Positions 35,653 through 45,099 of a stretch of 64,000 bases of DNA are shown piece after piece. The DNA is from Encephalitozoon hellem ATCC 50504 (taxonomy: Eukaryota; Microsporidia; Unikaryonidae). Where the stretch lies: contig NC_018473.1 in NCBI RefSeq assembly GCF_000277815.2, positions 62,001-126,000 of the forward strand, given 5' to 3'. Positions within the stretch are counted from its first letter, which is position 1. Each line of letters starts with the position of its first letter. A program made the position numbers and the translations under genes. The notes beneath the pieces are model-generated. The model saw only the letters and a list, made by a program, of their open reading frames with translations. It was not told the origin of the DNA and did no database searches.

Positions 35653-37074
35653 TTAAGGATAGAGTCTGTTGGGATCTCTAGGAAACAGCGAAAAGCACCT
35701 TATATCCCCCATTCCAAAGTATGCCTTCATTAGCCTCTCAAGTCCAATCCCACATCCCCCGTGCGGAGGAGCGCCATACTTAAACGACTCCAGGTATCCT
35801 CCAAGAGAGGACGGAGTTATCCCGCGCTCCTCAACATATCTGACCAGATCCTTGTAAACATTGACTCTTTGTGCACCAGACAGGATCTCTTCTCCCCGGA
35901 GAATAAAGTCATACGACCTTGTCACTCCCCTTTCCTCATCTCTGTATGTATAGAAAGGCCTCGTGCATACAGGATAGTCCTTTATCACAAAGATGTCAAC
36001 ACCATGCATCCTCTTCACTATAGATCCTAGCTTCTTCTCGTTTTCACTATTGAAATCGTCCTCATACCCCATCTCAACTCCCTCCTTCAAAAGAAGATCC
36101 ACACATTCCCTGTGCGTCAGGACAACTGGCTGGGTGTTGTACTTAATGTCCTCGAAACAGTGGAAAGTCCTGATCGTCTCCAGCTCATCCTTGTACTCCT
36201 TCTTCAGGCCATCGAAAATGCTTACAAGCATCGAGTGGATGAATGTAATCACATCGTTGTAGTCCGTCGATATCTCCATCTCCATATCAAGCCCCACAAA
36301 CTCGCTAAGATACCTGTTGATGTTAGACTCTTCTGCGCGATAGACATGCCCTATCTCACACACTCTCTTCAGCCCTCCCACAATCGCCATCTGCTTATAC
36401 AGCTGGGGACTCTGCGCCATAAACGCCTTTCTCTTAAAGTAGTCTACACTGAAGAGATTGGCTCCTCCCTCGCTGGAGCTCTCAATCAGCTTCGATGTCT
36501 TTATCTCCACAAACCCATTCCTCCTGAGATAGTCTCGGAAGAAAAACATCACCCCGTCTATCACACGGAAGGTAGCCCTCGCCTGCGGAGTCCGAAGATC
36601 CATTGCCCTGTTGTCGAGCCTGATGTGGTATGCAACATTCTGAAGCGTTGGATTTTTTTCTCTCTCCTCAATCGTTGCAGAGGCATCCTTCATTATGAAC
36701 GGCAGGTTCTTGTCGGCAGCACTCAGAATATCGAACCCGAGAATGCGGACTTCTATGTCCTTCTTGGTGCATCCAGATATCTCCGTCTCCTGCCGAATCA
36801 CCCTCCCCCTTACCTCAATAAAGGACTCGTGCGTCACCTTCTTAAGCAAGTTGAATTCCTGCGGTGTTACATCTCCCTTTCCATCAATGGGCTTTTCACA
36901 CATGCATTGAATCGTACATCCGTTGTCTCGCAGGACTATAAATACATACTTTCCTGTGCACGAAACCTTGAGAGCAAACCCCCGTACCCTCACACACTTC
37001 CCGTCAAGGCTTCCATCCAGGTCTCTTATTTCAGTTATCCCGCTTAAACAAATCTTAGAAAGCTGCGTCTCCAT
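35653..37074 (-). CDS. DPS1: aspartyl-tRNA synthetase, cytosolic type
   Basis: 473 residues from the ATG at 37074; codons back to 37086 begin with TTG. An N-terminal OB fold (VRVRGFALKVSCTGKYVFIV) precedes the class II core. Motif 2 is YRAEESNINRYLSEF, and motif 3 is GCGIGLERLMKAYFGMGDIR ending FPRDPNRLYP. The eukaryotic/archaeal AspRS layout is complete, lacking the basic N-terminal extension of the yeast enzyme. CCCC stands just upstream of the chosen ATG on the coding strand. Confidence 0.97.
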   Translation of the reverse strand: METQLSKICLSGITEIRDLDGSLDGKCVRVRGFALKVSCTGKYVFIVLRDNGCTIQCMCEKPIDGKGDVTPQEFNLLKKVTHESFIEVRGRVIRQETEISGCTKKDIEVRILGFDILSAADKNLPFIMKDASATIEEREKNPTLQNVAYHIRLDNRAMDLRTPQARATFRVIDGVMFFFRDYLRRNGFVEIKTSKLIESSSEGGANLFSVDYFKRKAFMAQSPQLYKQMAIVGGLKRVCEIGHVYRAEESNINRYLSEFVGLDMEMEISTDYNDVITFIHSMLVSIFDGLKKEYKDELETIRTFHCFEDIKYNTQPVVLTHRECVDLLLKEGVEMGYEDDFNSENEKKLGSIVKRMHGVDIFVIKDYPVCTRPFYTYRDEERGVTRSYDFILRGEEILSGAQRVNVYKDLVRYVEERGITPSSLGGYLESFKYGAPPHGGCGIGLERLMKAYFGMGDIRCFSLFPRDPNRLYP

Positions 37075-37232
37075 ACAGGGGCTCAAAATCTTTCTCTTGT
37101 CACCTCTTCACACTCCCATCACCTTGCTTCCTTGGGTTGGACATAAAAAGATTGATTCCATATATGGATTATTGGAAAAGCTAAAGTCCTGTTGAGCCAT
37201 CAAGGAGACAGAAAGGAGAAGAAAACATAAAT

Positions 37233-38030
37233 ATGGAAAAGATGAATTCGGGAATGGAAGAGAACAGTAACCCGGAGAAAAAAAATAGATCCAGGATTTC
37301 TTTTGACCTGGCTATAAGCGCCTTCAACCTTCTTGTTGCAGCTGCACAGATAGGGTATCATCATCTGACTTCTGGAAACCCAAACGACCGCATTGTAGAC
37401 ATTTCAAAATTTGCAACTTCTGCCGTCCTCTTGGTTTCAGTCCTCAAGGTTCTTTACCAACTACGCAGATTTACAGGTGATCATGGTGCAAGAAAGATGA
37501 ACAGAATTAAGATTCTTTTGATGGTTATGTATCTACTGTCCTTTATTATTGGCGCCGGACTGCTCTTTACTAAGTCTGATAAGCTGAGTGATCTGAAGAT
37601 AGAGGACCATGCCACCATTGTGTCTATGGCGTCGTTGCTGGGAATGGTCGTCTCTTCCGGGCTCCTAGACTTCAAGCACCTTCCAAAGGGCAACTACGTC
37701 GACTACCTCATCATATTCTCCTCCCTTGTTCTAATTCTAAAGCTTGCAACCTTCTTTCCTCCTCTTAGTAAGCACACCGGGATACCAGATGCAGCCAAGT
37801 GGGGATGCATAGTCGTGGGACTCGTTGTCCCCCTCATCCAAAACCTTCTTTCTCCAGGGAGCATCTCAGAGCCGGTCTCCCACGAGGACTTTGCTATGTT
37901 TAATGTTTTGAGCCTACTCATTCTTGTTCTTGGAATTGCCATAGTGTCATCTCCACACATTCGCAAATGGTGGCAAAGCGACAAAGTGAAGCCAAAAATA
38001 GTGACACCAAAAGTAGAAGAGACAGTCTAA
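37233..38030 (+). CDS. polytopic membrane protein
   Basis: 265 residues with a basic, polar N terminus (about 1-25) and about six hydrophobic segments: ISAFNLLVAAAQIGY, FATSAVLLVSVLKVLY, ILLMVMYLLSFIIGAGLLF, IVSMASLLGMVVSSGLL, YLIIFSSLVLILKLATFF and VLSLLILVLGIAIVSS, ending in a lysine-rich tail. There is no signal peptide and no recognised family. A lysine-rich cytosolic tail could hold it in the ER, but the KKxx signal is not exact. The ATG at 37233 is the first in frame. Confidence 0.65.
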   Translation: MEKMNSGMEENSNPEKKNRSRISFDLAISAFNLLVAAAQIGYHHLTSGNPNDRIVDISKFATSAVLLVSVLKVLYQLRRFTGDHGARKMNRIKILLMVMYLLSFIIGAGLLFTKSDKLSDLKIEDHATIVSMASLLGMVVSSGLLDFKHLPKGNYVDYLIIFSSLVLILKLATFFPPLSKHTGIPDAAKWGCIVVGLVVPLIQNLLSPGSISEPVSHEDFAMFNVLSLLILVLGIAIVSSPHIRKWWQSDKVKPKIVTPKVEETV

Positions 38031-38059
38031 ACGGTTGGAATTTTAATAAAAAACATAAA

Positions 38060-38410
38060 CTACTCAATCTCTGCAAACATTTCATCAATATCATCGGTAT
38101 CTTCAATGCATTCAATGCCGCCCACCAAATAGTGAATCCTAGAGCACAGACCCAAAACAATAAGTGTGTAGCTGATGAGATGTCCCTCCGGAATGTTTGA
38201 TGTTGCCAGGACATACAACTCCTCGCTCACTCTGCGGATTTCTTCCCTTTTGCTCTTCACCCTATTGAGCAGAAAGGACTGGGAAAGCCTCTTCAAGTGA
38301 ACAAGCTTCCTAAACAGCTTTGACCCTCGATGCCCGTTCTTTGACTTATAAATAACCAGCCTTAGTATTTCTAGCTCCTCCTTCAGAGAGCTCTGTGCTT
38401 CGAAGGCCAT
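38060..38410 (-). CDS. Rmp1/NEPRO-like protein, possible RNase MRP subunit
   Basis: 116 residues. The segment LRLVIYKSKNGHRGSKLFRKLVHLKRLSQSF follows the pattern of the Rmp1/NEPRO family (hydrophobic turn, then K-N-x-H-R, then aromatic and Leu/Arg repeats). A second hydrophobic helix (SYTLIVLGLCSRIHYLVGGI) and an acidic tail follow. Rmp1 is the RNase MRP-specific protein in yeast; MRP cuts pre-rRNA, in keeping with the snoRNAs in this window. The match is short and by eye. The ATG at 38410 follows CCC on the coding strand. Confidence 0.5.
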   Translation of the reverse strand: MAFEAQSSLKEELEILRLVIYKSKNGHRGSKLFRKLVHLKRLSQSFLLNRVKSKREEIRRVSEELYVLATSNIPEGHLISYTLIVLGLCSRIHYLVGGIECIEDTDDIDEMFAEIE

Positions 38411-38465
38411 GGGTTAGGGGATCCCTGCTCCAATCCTCATCACTCATTCTTCTTCAAGAATAAAG

Positions 38466-40145
38466 TCAGTTACACTTTTTGATGTTGAGCTGGTATAGGG
38501 TTTTCTGCCCACTGGATTGGGAGGATACTCCCACATTCTTCAATTGGTTACTTCCTATTCCCAGAGACTCAAGAACATTCAGCTTCGACAGAAGCTTGGG
38601 CCATACATACTCGTCAATAGTCCCTCTTGCAACCAGGTATATAATGTCGACACTGCCTTTCTGCCCTATCCTGTGTATCCTGTCCTCCGCCTGAAGAAGA
38701 ACACCGGGATTCCAGTACAGCTCTGCAAACACTACAGCCCTCCCCGCAGTGAGTGTAAGCCCCGTGCTGCATGCCGTTATGCTCAGTAGTGCAACCCTTA
38801 TCTCGTCGTTTTCTTGGAAGTCTCTGACCAGAGGATGTCTGTTTCCGCTGGGCACAGACCCGTCAATCCTGATCATTGGAACCCTCCTTTCTACAAAAAA
38901 CTCCTCAATCCCATCCATCATCTCAGAGTGGTGGCAGAAAACCACAAATTTCATGCTCTTCTCCAGCATCGTTGCCAGGTATTGCTTCACAGGCCCCATC
39001 TTCAGTTTTACAGCCTCCTTGTACTGTACAACAACATTTGCATCGACGCTTTCTCCCACAACTTCTTTTCTAGGATCGCTTTGCTTTCCTTCACACTGCA
39101 AAATAACCTGTCTCCTGAACTTCGGGGGTAGCTGGCTTAAGACCTCATCCTTTGTTCTCCTGATCATGAGACACTTCTTCAGGACATAGTGGAGCTCCTC
39201 TGCATTGCTGCATCCCTTGTAGTCATACCACAAGCCTACCTTCCTTCCGTTGCAATACCTAGCCCCATACTCTGCAAAGCGCGGAAATATCGTTCTGTCG
39301 ATAGATGCTATTATGGGATACAGCTCAAGCGGCCTGCTCACTGCAGGTGTTCCAGAAAGCAGAATGGCTCTGGGAACCTTCTGGAGTAGTGGGACTATTG
39401 CCTTTGTTCTTTTAGTGTTCAGGCTTTTGAGGTAATGGCACTCATCAACAATGACTACGCCCGCCTTGTGTTCAAGCAATCCAGACACATTGCTGGAGGC
39501 CACCTCGTAACTCACAACCCCGATCGTTTGTCCAAAGTCCCCCTTTCTTCTCATCACCATAGCTTCTTCCCCTAGAAATCTTTTGCATGCATCGGCCCAG
39601 TCATCAAGCAGAGATGCAGGCGCAATGATCAGCAGAGGCCACTCAGACCTGTAGTAATACGAGACAGCAAGCGCCTGGATGGTCTTTCCTAACCCCATAT
39701 CGTCTGCAATGATTATCCTTCCTCTCCTACTCAACGCATACCGCACACCCTCCCTCTGGAACGGAAGCAGCATGTCATATATGTCCCCAGCAAGCTCAAA
39801 CTCCTCCTCATCCATCTCCTTCCCTGCAATCCTTAGCGTCCCCTTTGGAATCTCGTCAAACACAAGCTTGTTCCTCCTCAGCTCTCCTCTCACAGATATG
39901 TAGTCCCTCACGCTTATCCTCCACTCGTTGCTTTTGATGTCATACATGCTTTCCTCCAGCTTGCTCAGCTCAGTAGAAAGTCTCTTGTTGGACGGTTTTA
40001 GAACAACTCTTCCATCCTCGCCAACATAGACCTTTATCTTTATCGAATTCACTTCCTCCTTCAAGTCAGGACTCTTGCCCATTGGATCTTCCTTGGGCCG
40101 GCTCAGTCTGGCCTCAATCGCCCTTTCCCTGCTTTCCTTTCCCAT
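38466..40145 (-). CDS. SNF2-family helicase, SMARCAL1/ZRANB3-like
   Basis: 559 residues from the ATG at 40145 (GGG upstream). The frame runs to 40166 through TTG. Helicase motif I is DDMGLGKT, motif II is DECH, motif VI QAEDRIHRIGQ, and LLPFQREGVRYALSRRGRI opens the domain in the form typical of SMARCAL1. Residues about 35-120 may be one HARP-like domain, which gives SMARCAL1 its annealing activity. These enzymes rewind RPA-coated DNA and remodel stalled forks. It is close to the minimal size for the family. Confidence 0.9.
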   Translation of the reverse strand: MGKESRERAIEARLSRPKEDPMGKSPDLKEEVNSIKIKVYVGEDGRVVLKPSNKRLSTELSKLEESMYDIKSNEWRISVRDYISVRGELRRNKLVFDEIPKGTLRIAGKEMDEEEFELAGDIYDMLLPFQREGVRYALSRRGRIIIADDMGLGKTIQALAVSYYYRSEWPLLIIAPASLLDDWADACKRFLGEEAMVMRRKGDFGQTIGVVSYEVASSNVSGLLEHKAGVVIVDECHYLKSLNTKRTKAIVPLLQKVPRAILLSGTPAVSRPLELYPIIASIDRTIFPRFAEYGARYCNGRKVGLWYDYKGCSNAEELHYVLKKCLMIRRTKDEVLSQLPPKFRRQVILQCEGKQSDPRKEVVGESVDANVVVQYKEAVKLKMGPVKQYLATMLEKSMKFVVFCHHSEMMDGIEEFFVERRVPMIRIDGSVPSGNRHPLVRDFQENDEIRVALLSITACSTGLTLTAGRAVVFAELYWNPGVLLQAEDRIHRIGQKGSVDIIYLVARGTIDEYVWPKLLSKLNVLESLGIGSNQLKNVGVSSQSSGQKTLYQLNIKKCN

Positions 40146-40202
40146 CCCTTCGGCACCGCGGTTCAAAAAAATAAATAGTCAAGGCTCCGCTTTATTAACA
40201 TA

Positions 40203-42629
40203 TCACTCCTCATCAATATTCACAATCCTTCTTTCAATCAAGTAGTTTTCATCCAGAAGCTTTTTGTAGAAGCCCTTTTCACTCTGGATACACTGCCCAA
40301 TCTTCTTCGATACAAAAATTATATATCCGGCAGCAACACTCAGGATAATAAACTCCATGTTGTCCAGCCCGAGCAGTAAGGTCACTGCATTGTATATATA
40401 CCATATCCCAAACACAACAGAAATAAATGCATTGATTTTGCACAGCTCCCTGACAAGCGCTCGAAAGGTGTAGTGCTCAGGAGACGAACTCAAAATCGTC
40501 TCCACAATCGAGGTAGAACTGAAGAAAAACAGAAACAGCCTTAGGGGGCGTACTCCGTTGACACCAATCCCATCGCTGGACAGCATAATAACCATCAGGC
40601 TCCCAAACAGGGGATAGACCGTGTTTATGTACACGTTCACAATCCCATGCTTGCATAGATCCCCAACCGTTTGTAGAGTATCTTTCTCTCCTCTTACACT
40701 GCTAACCACCACATGGATCATTATCCATGACAAGCGAAAGAGACTAGACAATACAAGATAGAATAGTATGTCTTCAGAGTCCCTTACATATCTTGCCATG
40801 TTGATTCTTCTAACAATACAGCTGGCAATAAAGGCATATCCGGCATAAAGGCAATACAAGGACAAAACAACAGACAGCCCTATCAGGCCGCACCTGAGAA
40901 CAAACAGCCTTGGGATGTAGAAGATTGCAAAGTCAGAAGAAATCTGCGTGTTGAAGTACTTGTGAATCTCTCTTTCTGTCGGCCTTCTTCTTTCCCTTGC
41001 CTTGACATGCTGCCTCTTGAAGATCTTGTTCCTATTAGCACACCATCTCAGCATCTGCTTGTTGTACCGTCTTATTCGTGTATTGTAAAGAAAGTTTTCC
41101 ATCCCAAGTAGCCTGGCCTCCAGCCTTACAACCTTGTCGAGTCCTTTCACCACATAGTCGCAGAGTATCTTGTTCGAGTACAGGACCATTGTAAAGGTTT
41201 TGTAGCTGAGTGCTAGCTTTAGAAAGCTTTTTATGGAAAACTTCACACCTACCTCCCCACAGGCCAGTCTGATCGTTGTGAGCCCCACTCCGTAGAACAG
41301 GGTGAAGAACGTTAAGTACATTGCAGCACGAAAAAGTATCCGAAGAACCCCCACCTTCGAAGCCTCGTATAGCTCGTCCATCCGGGAGTCGTCGTCATCA
41401 GGTACAAAGTGGAAAACACCCGGCCGGAAGCACCTCTTGAATCTGAGGAACATGTTTCTTATTACAATGCTGAAGGTGTATCCAATTGACATGTGGAATA
41501 CCAGAGACATGAATGCCTTTAGAATGGGCCCATACTCGTCGTTGAGGTCTAAGACATGCATTCCTCTATTCAGTATCCTTCCAAATACATAGTGAAGGAC
41601 TAGTCCAAACGTTAGATTCATGAAGAATATATTCATCATGATTATAAGATATATCTTCATAAAGACATGCACATACTTCATTCTACTAGCTCTACATCTT
41701 CTCCATATATGCCCGGCACATTCCATAGCCATCCAAAAGACAATCCCAAACCCAACCAGCCTGGAATACAGCCCTTTCAGCCCCATGTCAGAAAGAAACT
41801 GCCCAAAGGCCCCAGGAACACCAGGGATATAAACAAGTCTCCCAACCCCATAGATCACAGATATAAATGATACCGGAAGCGTCATCTCAACAGCTCCAGA
41901 TATAATTGGTTTGAACTGGAAGTCTCTCATGGGATCATTCTGCCTCCTAGCTCGCTCCCTTCGGGTATCGGCAGTTTCACTAGTTCCTTCAGAAGTAACA
42001 GCACGGGAGCCTGGAGGTAGATTGTCATCCAATTCGTGAGCAAGCACCCTCCTAGATGTTCGGGTAGACTCCTCATCCTGTAAAAGCTCTCTATTCAGGG
42101 ATTCAAGTATTGTACTTGGATTTACCATCCTCCTTCTTCTTGTGGCACCCCCAAATCTCTCTTTGATCTGGTTAAACAGGCATCGGTTTATCTGTGCTAG
42201 CCAAGCCAATGGAATCCCAACTGCTATCAGTAGCATACTGCCTTTTAAGTCAGGCCTGGAACTGAAATCATAAAGTCCTACCGACGTCATAAAGAGGTAT
42301 CCATTGAAATAAAAAACACCCAGCCACCTGATCATCTGCAGAATGCACCACGTAAGAGCAATTGCCACCTTCCACCCCATGCCACATATCCCCTTGATAA
42401 GTATAGACAAAGGAAGCATTTGGGGCGTGTCCGGCTTGTAAATATCTCTGAATCTATACTCATAGTGGCATATGTCACATCTTTTGATTTTGGAGCACTC
42501 AATCCACGACATCAAACACTCGCGATGAATGTATTTTATCGTTCCAGAGCACCTGCACGGGTTGCATAAATCATCTCCCCCTACATCTCCCATGTGACAG
42601 ATTTTGCAATACCTTTTCCCCTCACTCAT
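40203..42629 (-). CDS. SSM4: Doa10/MARCH6-type ER membrane ubiquitin ligase
   Basis: 808 residues from the ATG at 42629, which follows CCCC. It opens with a RING-variant (C4HC3) finger: CKICHMG, CNPCRCSG, then HRECLMSWIECS and CDICH (about residues 7-57). At least ten hydrophobic helices follow through to the C terminus, for example ALTWCILQMIRWLGVFYFNG and LSVVLSLYCLYAGYAFIAS. That order is diagnostic of Doa10 (Ssm4), which ubiquitinates misfolded proteins at the ER and inner nuclear membrane. It is smaller than yeast Doa10 (1,319). Confidence 0.9.
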   Translation of the reverse strand: MSEGKRYCKICHMGDVGGDDLCNPCRCSGTIKYIHRECLMSWIECSKIKRCDICHYEYRFRDIYKPDTPQMLPLSILIKGICGMGWKVAIALTWCILQMIRWLGVFYFNGYLFMTSVGLYDFSSRPDLKGSMLLIAVGIPLAWLAQINRCLFNQIKERFGGATRRRRMVNPSTILESLNRELLQDEESTRTSRRVLAHELDDNLPPGSRAVTSEGTSETADTRRERARRQNDPMRDFQFKPIISGAVEMTLPVSFISVIYGVGRLVYIPGVPGAFGQFLSDMGLKGLYSRLVGFGIVFWMAMECAGHIWRRCRASRMKYVHVFMKIYLIIMMNIFFMNLTFGLVLHYVFGRILNRGMHVLDLNDEYGPILKAFMSLVFHMSIGYTFSIVIRNMFLRFKRCFRPGVFHFVPDDDDSRMDELYEASKVGVLRILFRAAMYLTFFTLFYGVGLTTIRLACGEVGVKFSIKSFLKLALSYKTFTMVLYSNKILCDYVVKGLDKVVRLEARLLGMENFLYNTRIRRYNKQMLRWCANRNKIFKRQHVKARERRRPTEREIHKYFNTQISSDFAIFYIPRLFVLRCGLIGLSVVLSLYCLYAGYAFIASCIVRRINMARYVRDSEDILFYLVLSSLFRLSWIMIHVVVSSVRGEKDTLQTVGDLCKHGIVNVYINTVYPLFGSLMVIMLSSDGIGVNGVRPLRLFLFFFSSTSIVETILSSSPEHYTFRALVRELCKINAFISVVFGIWYIYNAVTLLLGLDNMEFIILSVAAGYIIFVSKKIGQCIQSEKGFYKKLLDENYLIERRIVNIDEE

Positions 42630-42719
42630 AGGGGTACTCTGTTTCAATAGAATCAAGCCGATGCATATCTATATACTCCAAGAAAAATATCAATAAATGG
42701 CGGAGCTTTATTACTAGGT

Positions 42720-43301
42720 CTATAAATTCACAACAGTAAACAGAAGCATGGCTCCTTTTCTCTCAAAGTATCTCCTCAGTGCAGCATCCACGGCATACTC
42801 CAGCCCCTCTTCCTCCAGAGAAAGAACATCCTCCACAAACTCAAGTATCTCCTGGGCCCCAGTGATTGCATCCGATGGCGTATCCTTGATGTCAAAATTC
42901 ACCATGAAGAAAAACCTTGTGCAAGAAGGACTGTCGACATAATGCTCAAATATGCTGGTAAACACTCTTTCCTCGCAAGTTATCACTAGATCGAAGTCTT
43001 CGTCTCTCTGGAAGAAGTTCTCCGGCTTCTCCTTCACCCTCATATTCCTCTCTAGCAAGTAAAGAATCCCAGACTCTCTATAATAATCTTCGTTCTTCAT
43101 GCACAGATCGTCGTAGATTTGCTGGTATGTGTTGTCAAAGCTGTACACATTCGGCCTCTCCACAGTTTCTCCTGGGAGCTTTATGACAGGGTTTGTGCCA
43201 AAAGACTTGATCGGGATTCCCTTCTTCATAAATAGATCGTGTGTCTGCATGCTTCTATTTTGATTCATTGCACAGCTGACTGCCAGTTTCATTAAGGGCA
43301 T
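42720..43301 (-). CDS. SSU72: RNA polymerase II CTD phosphatase Ssu72
   Basis: 193 residues. The catalytic CX5RS loop is CAMNQNRS (C10, R16), followed by the conserved helix MQTHDLFMKKGI and then SFGTNPVIKLPG. It removes phosphate from Ser5 (and Ser7) of the polymerase II tail during 3'-end processing and binds symplekin/Pta1, encoded at 33792-35570. The length is normal. A second ATG at 43292, with CCC just upstream of it, would shorten the product by three residues. Confidence 0.93.
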   Translation of the reverse strand: MPLMKLAVSCAMNQNRSMQTHDLFMKKGIPIKSFGTNPVIKLPGETVERPNVYSFDNTYQQIYDDLCMKNEDYYRESGILYLLERNMRVKEKPENFFQRDEDFDLVITCEERVFTSIFEHYVDSPSCTRFFFMVNFDIKDTPSDAITGAQEILEFVEDVLSLEEEGLEYAVDAALRRYFERKGAMLLFTVVNL

Positions 43302-43345
43302 TCGTTCTCACAAGGTAAAGCAGGAGCAGTGCACGGTTCTCCAAG

Positions 43346-43777
43346 CTACAGGCCCTGGCTTTCTGCAGAACTTTCGCCCTCAGAGTCATTCAGAAAGCTT
43401 ACCATGGGTAAAGAAGGAAACGGCGGAAGATACAGGCTGGTGTTTTCATATCCCGGAGGATGCGATCTGTTCCTCCCTACAACTCCGGAATGTGACACCA
43501 ATCCCTCAAGGTCGGCATCAAACTCCTCCCCTCTCTCCAGCTTCTCCATCGTCTTGACACGCTCTTCAATCTGCAAGATTTCGTCATACATCCTTCTCTT
43601 CATCCCGAGTGCCTCAAGAGATTTCTTCTCGATAATTTCGTCCCATTTGTGGCTATCAAATGCAAGAGCCTCTCTGGTGGAAAGCCTTTTCAGCTCAGAA
43701 TACGAAATCTCATCGTTGATGTACCTCCTGAGCCCCGATAAAAACTCCTCGCTGACATCCTTGTACAGCCTGTCCAT
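43346..43777 (-). CDS. hypothetical protein
   Basis: 143 residues: a helical first 95 (VSEEFLSGLRRYINDEISY; MKRRMYDEILQIEERVKTME), then a polar segment ending in a proline-rich LYLPPFPSLP and an acidic serine tail. No family is recognised. The layout would suit a small nuclear complex subunit. The ATG at 43777 follows CCC on the coding strand, and the gene sits 44 bp downstream of SSU72's stop in tandem arrangement. Confidence 0.6.
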   Translation of the reverse strand: MDRLYKDVSEEFLSGLRRYINDEISYSELKRLSTREALAFDSHKWDEIIEKKSLEALGMKRRMYDEILQIEERVKTMEKLERGEEFDADLEGLVSHSGVVGRNRSHPPGYENTSLYLPPFPSLPMVSFLNDSEGESSAESQGL

Positions 43778-43806
43778 AAGGGATAAAAAGACTAACCATT
43801 AAAACT

Positions 43807-45024
43807 TTATTCTTCATCCTTACTGCCTTTCCTCGACTCTCCATCCTTTGCTTTCTCCTCACTCTTCTTCCCTCCTTTTCTTCTTTTGCTTGTCTCCCCA
43901 GCCGGTGCACGCTTCTTACCTCTAATAGAGGCCTTCCTAGGCGCCTTTACTCCACTCGCCTCTCCATCATCCTGCGGTAGAAGCTTCATTGCACTCGATC
44001 TTCTTCTTCGCCCTCCGGACTTCTCATCTGCTCCTTCGTTCTCCTTCGGCTCCTCCTCTTCTTTTACTTTATCGTCTTTCTCCTTCTCTTCCTCAGGATC
44101 AGGCTTCTCCCCCTCAATCCGGCTTATCACATCGGTGGCAATGGCGTTCTTCATGTCGCTCGATAGCAAGACCTCCTTGACCTCATCCCTGATGTCTTCT
44201 TTCACATCCTCCATAAAATCTCTCTTCAGATCCTCCTTCAGCTCCTCCTTGATGTTGTCCTTGACATTCTGCTTCAGCTCATCAAGGCTCTCATCTATTG
44301 CCTCATGCTCCTCCCTCATCTTCTCCTCAACAACCTTCTCAGCGCTGTCGAGAATCTCCTTCTTTATCATCACCTCCCCAAGATCCCGAGAATTCTTCCG
44401 GCCCAGAGACGGGAGGACAGGCGTGTCAACCACAGACATCTCAATCGACTCCTTGATCTCCTTCTTAAGTGCTTCCTTCTGCTCCTCAATCACCTGCTTC
44501 ACAGAACATACATTCTCGGCCTCCTCTTTGCTCAGTGAAACACTCACCCCAGTAACCTTGTTCAATGCAATCGAAACAACCGCATCACTCCTCTCCTCCC
44601 CTCTATCCGAAATCTTTATCTTCTTCCTGCATCCAGCCGCATCCTTCCCCTCCCCTTCCTGGTTCAGATAGCTCAACTCCATCGTCGGCCTTCTAATAAT
44701 CTTGTCCTCATCAACAAAGTCTCCAGGTTCGGTCAGAGAAAACACAAACCTGTACTTGTTTATCCTCAGCACTTCCCCAAACTGGAACCCATACATCGCC
44801 TCCTTCTCAAGTGCCTCCTCGTTCAGAAACACATTGCCTCCAAACACTCGGATCTTCATCTGGTCAAAGTACACAACCACATGCCTTTCCTCAACCGACG
44901 GCTGCTGTAGCCTCACATCGGCGTCAAGGCCGCTTCCAATAGTTATCTCAGATTCATTGGTAAATGCAACACTTCGAACCTTATCATCGCTTCCTAATGA
45001 CGATAGTTTATATTTCTCGCCCAT
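43807..45024 (-). CDS. FHA-domain nuclear protein with Lys/Glu-rich tail
   Basis: 405 residues from the ATG at 45024 (CCC upstream). Residues about 15-95 form an FHA domain: SEITIGSGLDADVRLQQPSV, then EERHVVVYF, matching the GR-x-x-D-x-x-L and S-x-x-H blocks with substitutions. The phosphothreonine-binding Arg and Ser are not clearly conserved, so binding may be altered. Residues 190-290 are a coiled, acidic run; the last 110 are basic with nuclear-localisation runs (GGRRRRSSAMK, SKRRKGGKK). FHA plus a basic tail suggests a chromatin or nucleolar protein. Confidence 0.8.
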   Translation of the reverse strand: MGEKYKLSSLGSDDKVRSVAFTNESEITIGSGLDADVRLQQPSVEERHVVVYFDQMKIRVFGGNVFLNEEALEKEAMYGFQFGEVLRINKYRFVFSLTEPGDFVDEDKIIRRPTMELSYLNQEGEGKDAAGCRKKIKISDRGEERSDAVVSIALNKVTGVSVSLSKEEAENVCSVKQVIEEQKEALKKEIKESIEMSVVDTPVLPSLGRKNSRDLGEVMIKKEILDSAEKVVEEKMREEHEAIDESLDELKQNVKDNIKEELKEDLKRDFMEDVKEDIRDEVKEVLLSSDMKNAIATDVISRIEGEKPDPEEEKEKDDKVKEEEEPKENEGADEKSGGRRRRSSAMKLLPQDDGEASGVKAPRKASIRGKKRAPAGETSKRRKGGKKSEEKAKDGESRKGSKDEE

Positions 45025-45099
45025 CAATTAAGGGTTCCAATCCCCTCCACATATCCTTGCCTCAAACAACCTATACACCACAACAAAAACACTAGGGAT

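Noticed and set aside
43886..44671. 261-codon plus-strand ORF antisense to the FHA gene
   Set aside because: Ser/Phe-rich mirror of the Lys/Glu-rich coding strand; a shadow frame.
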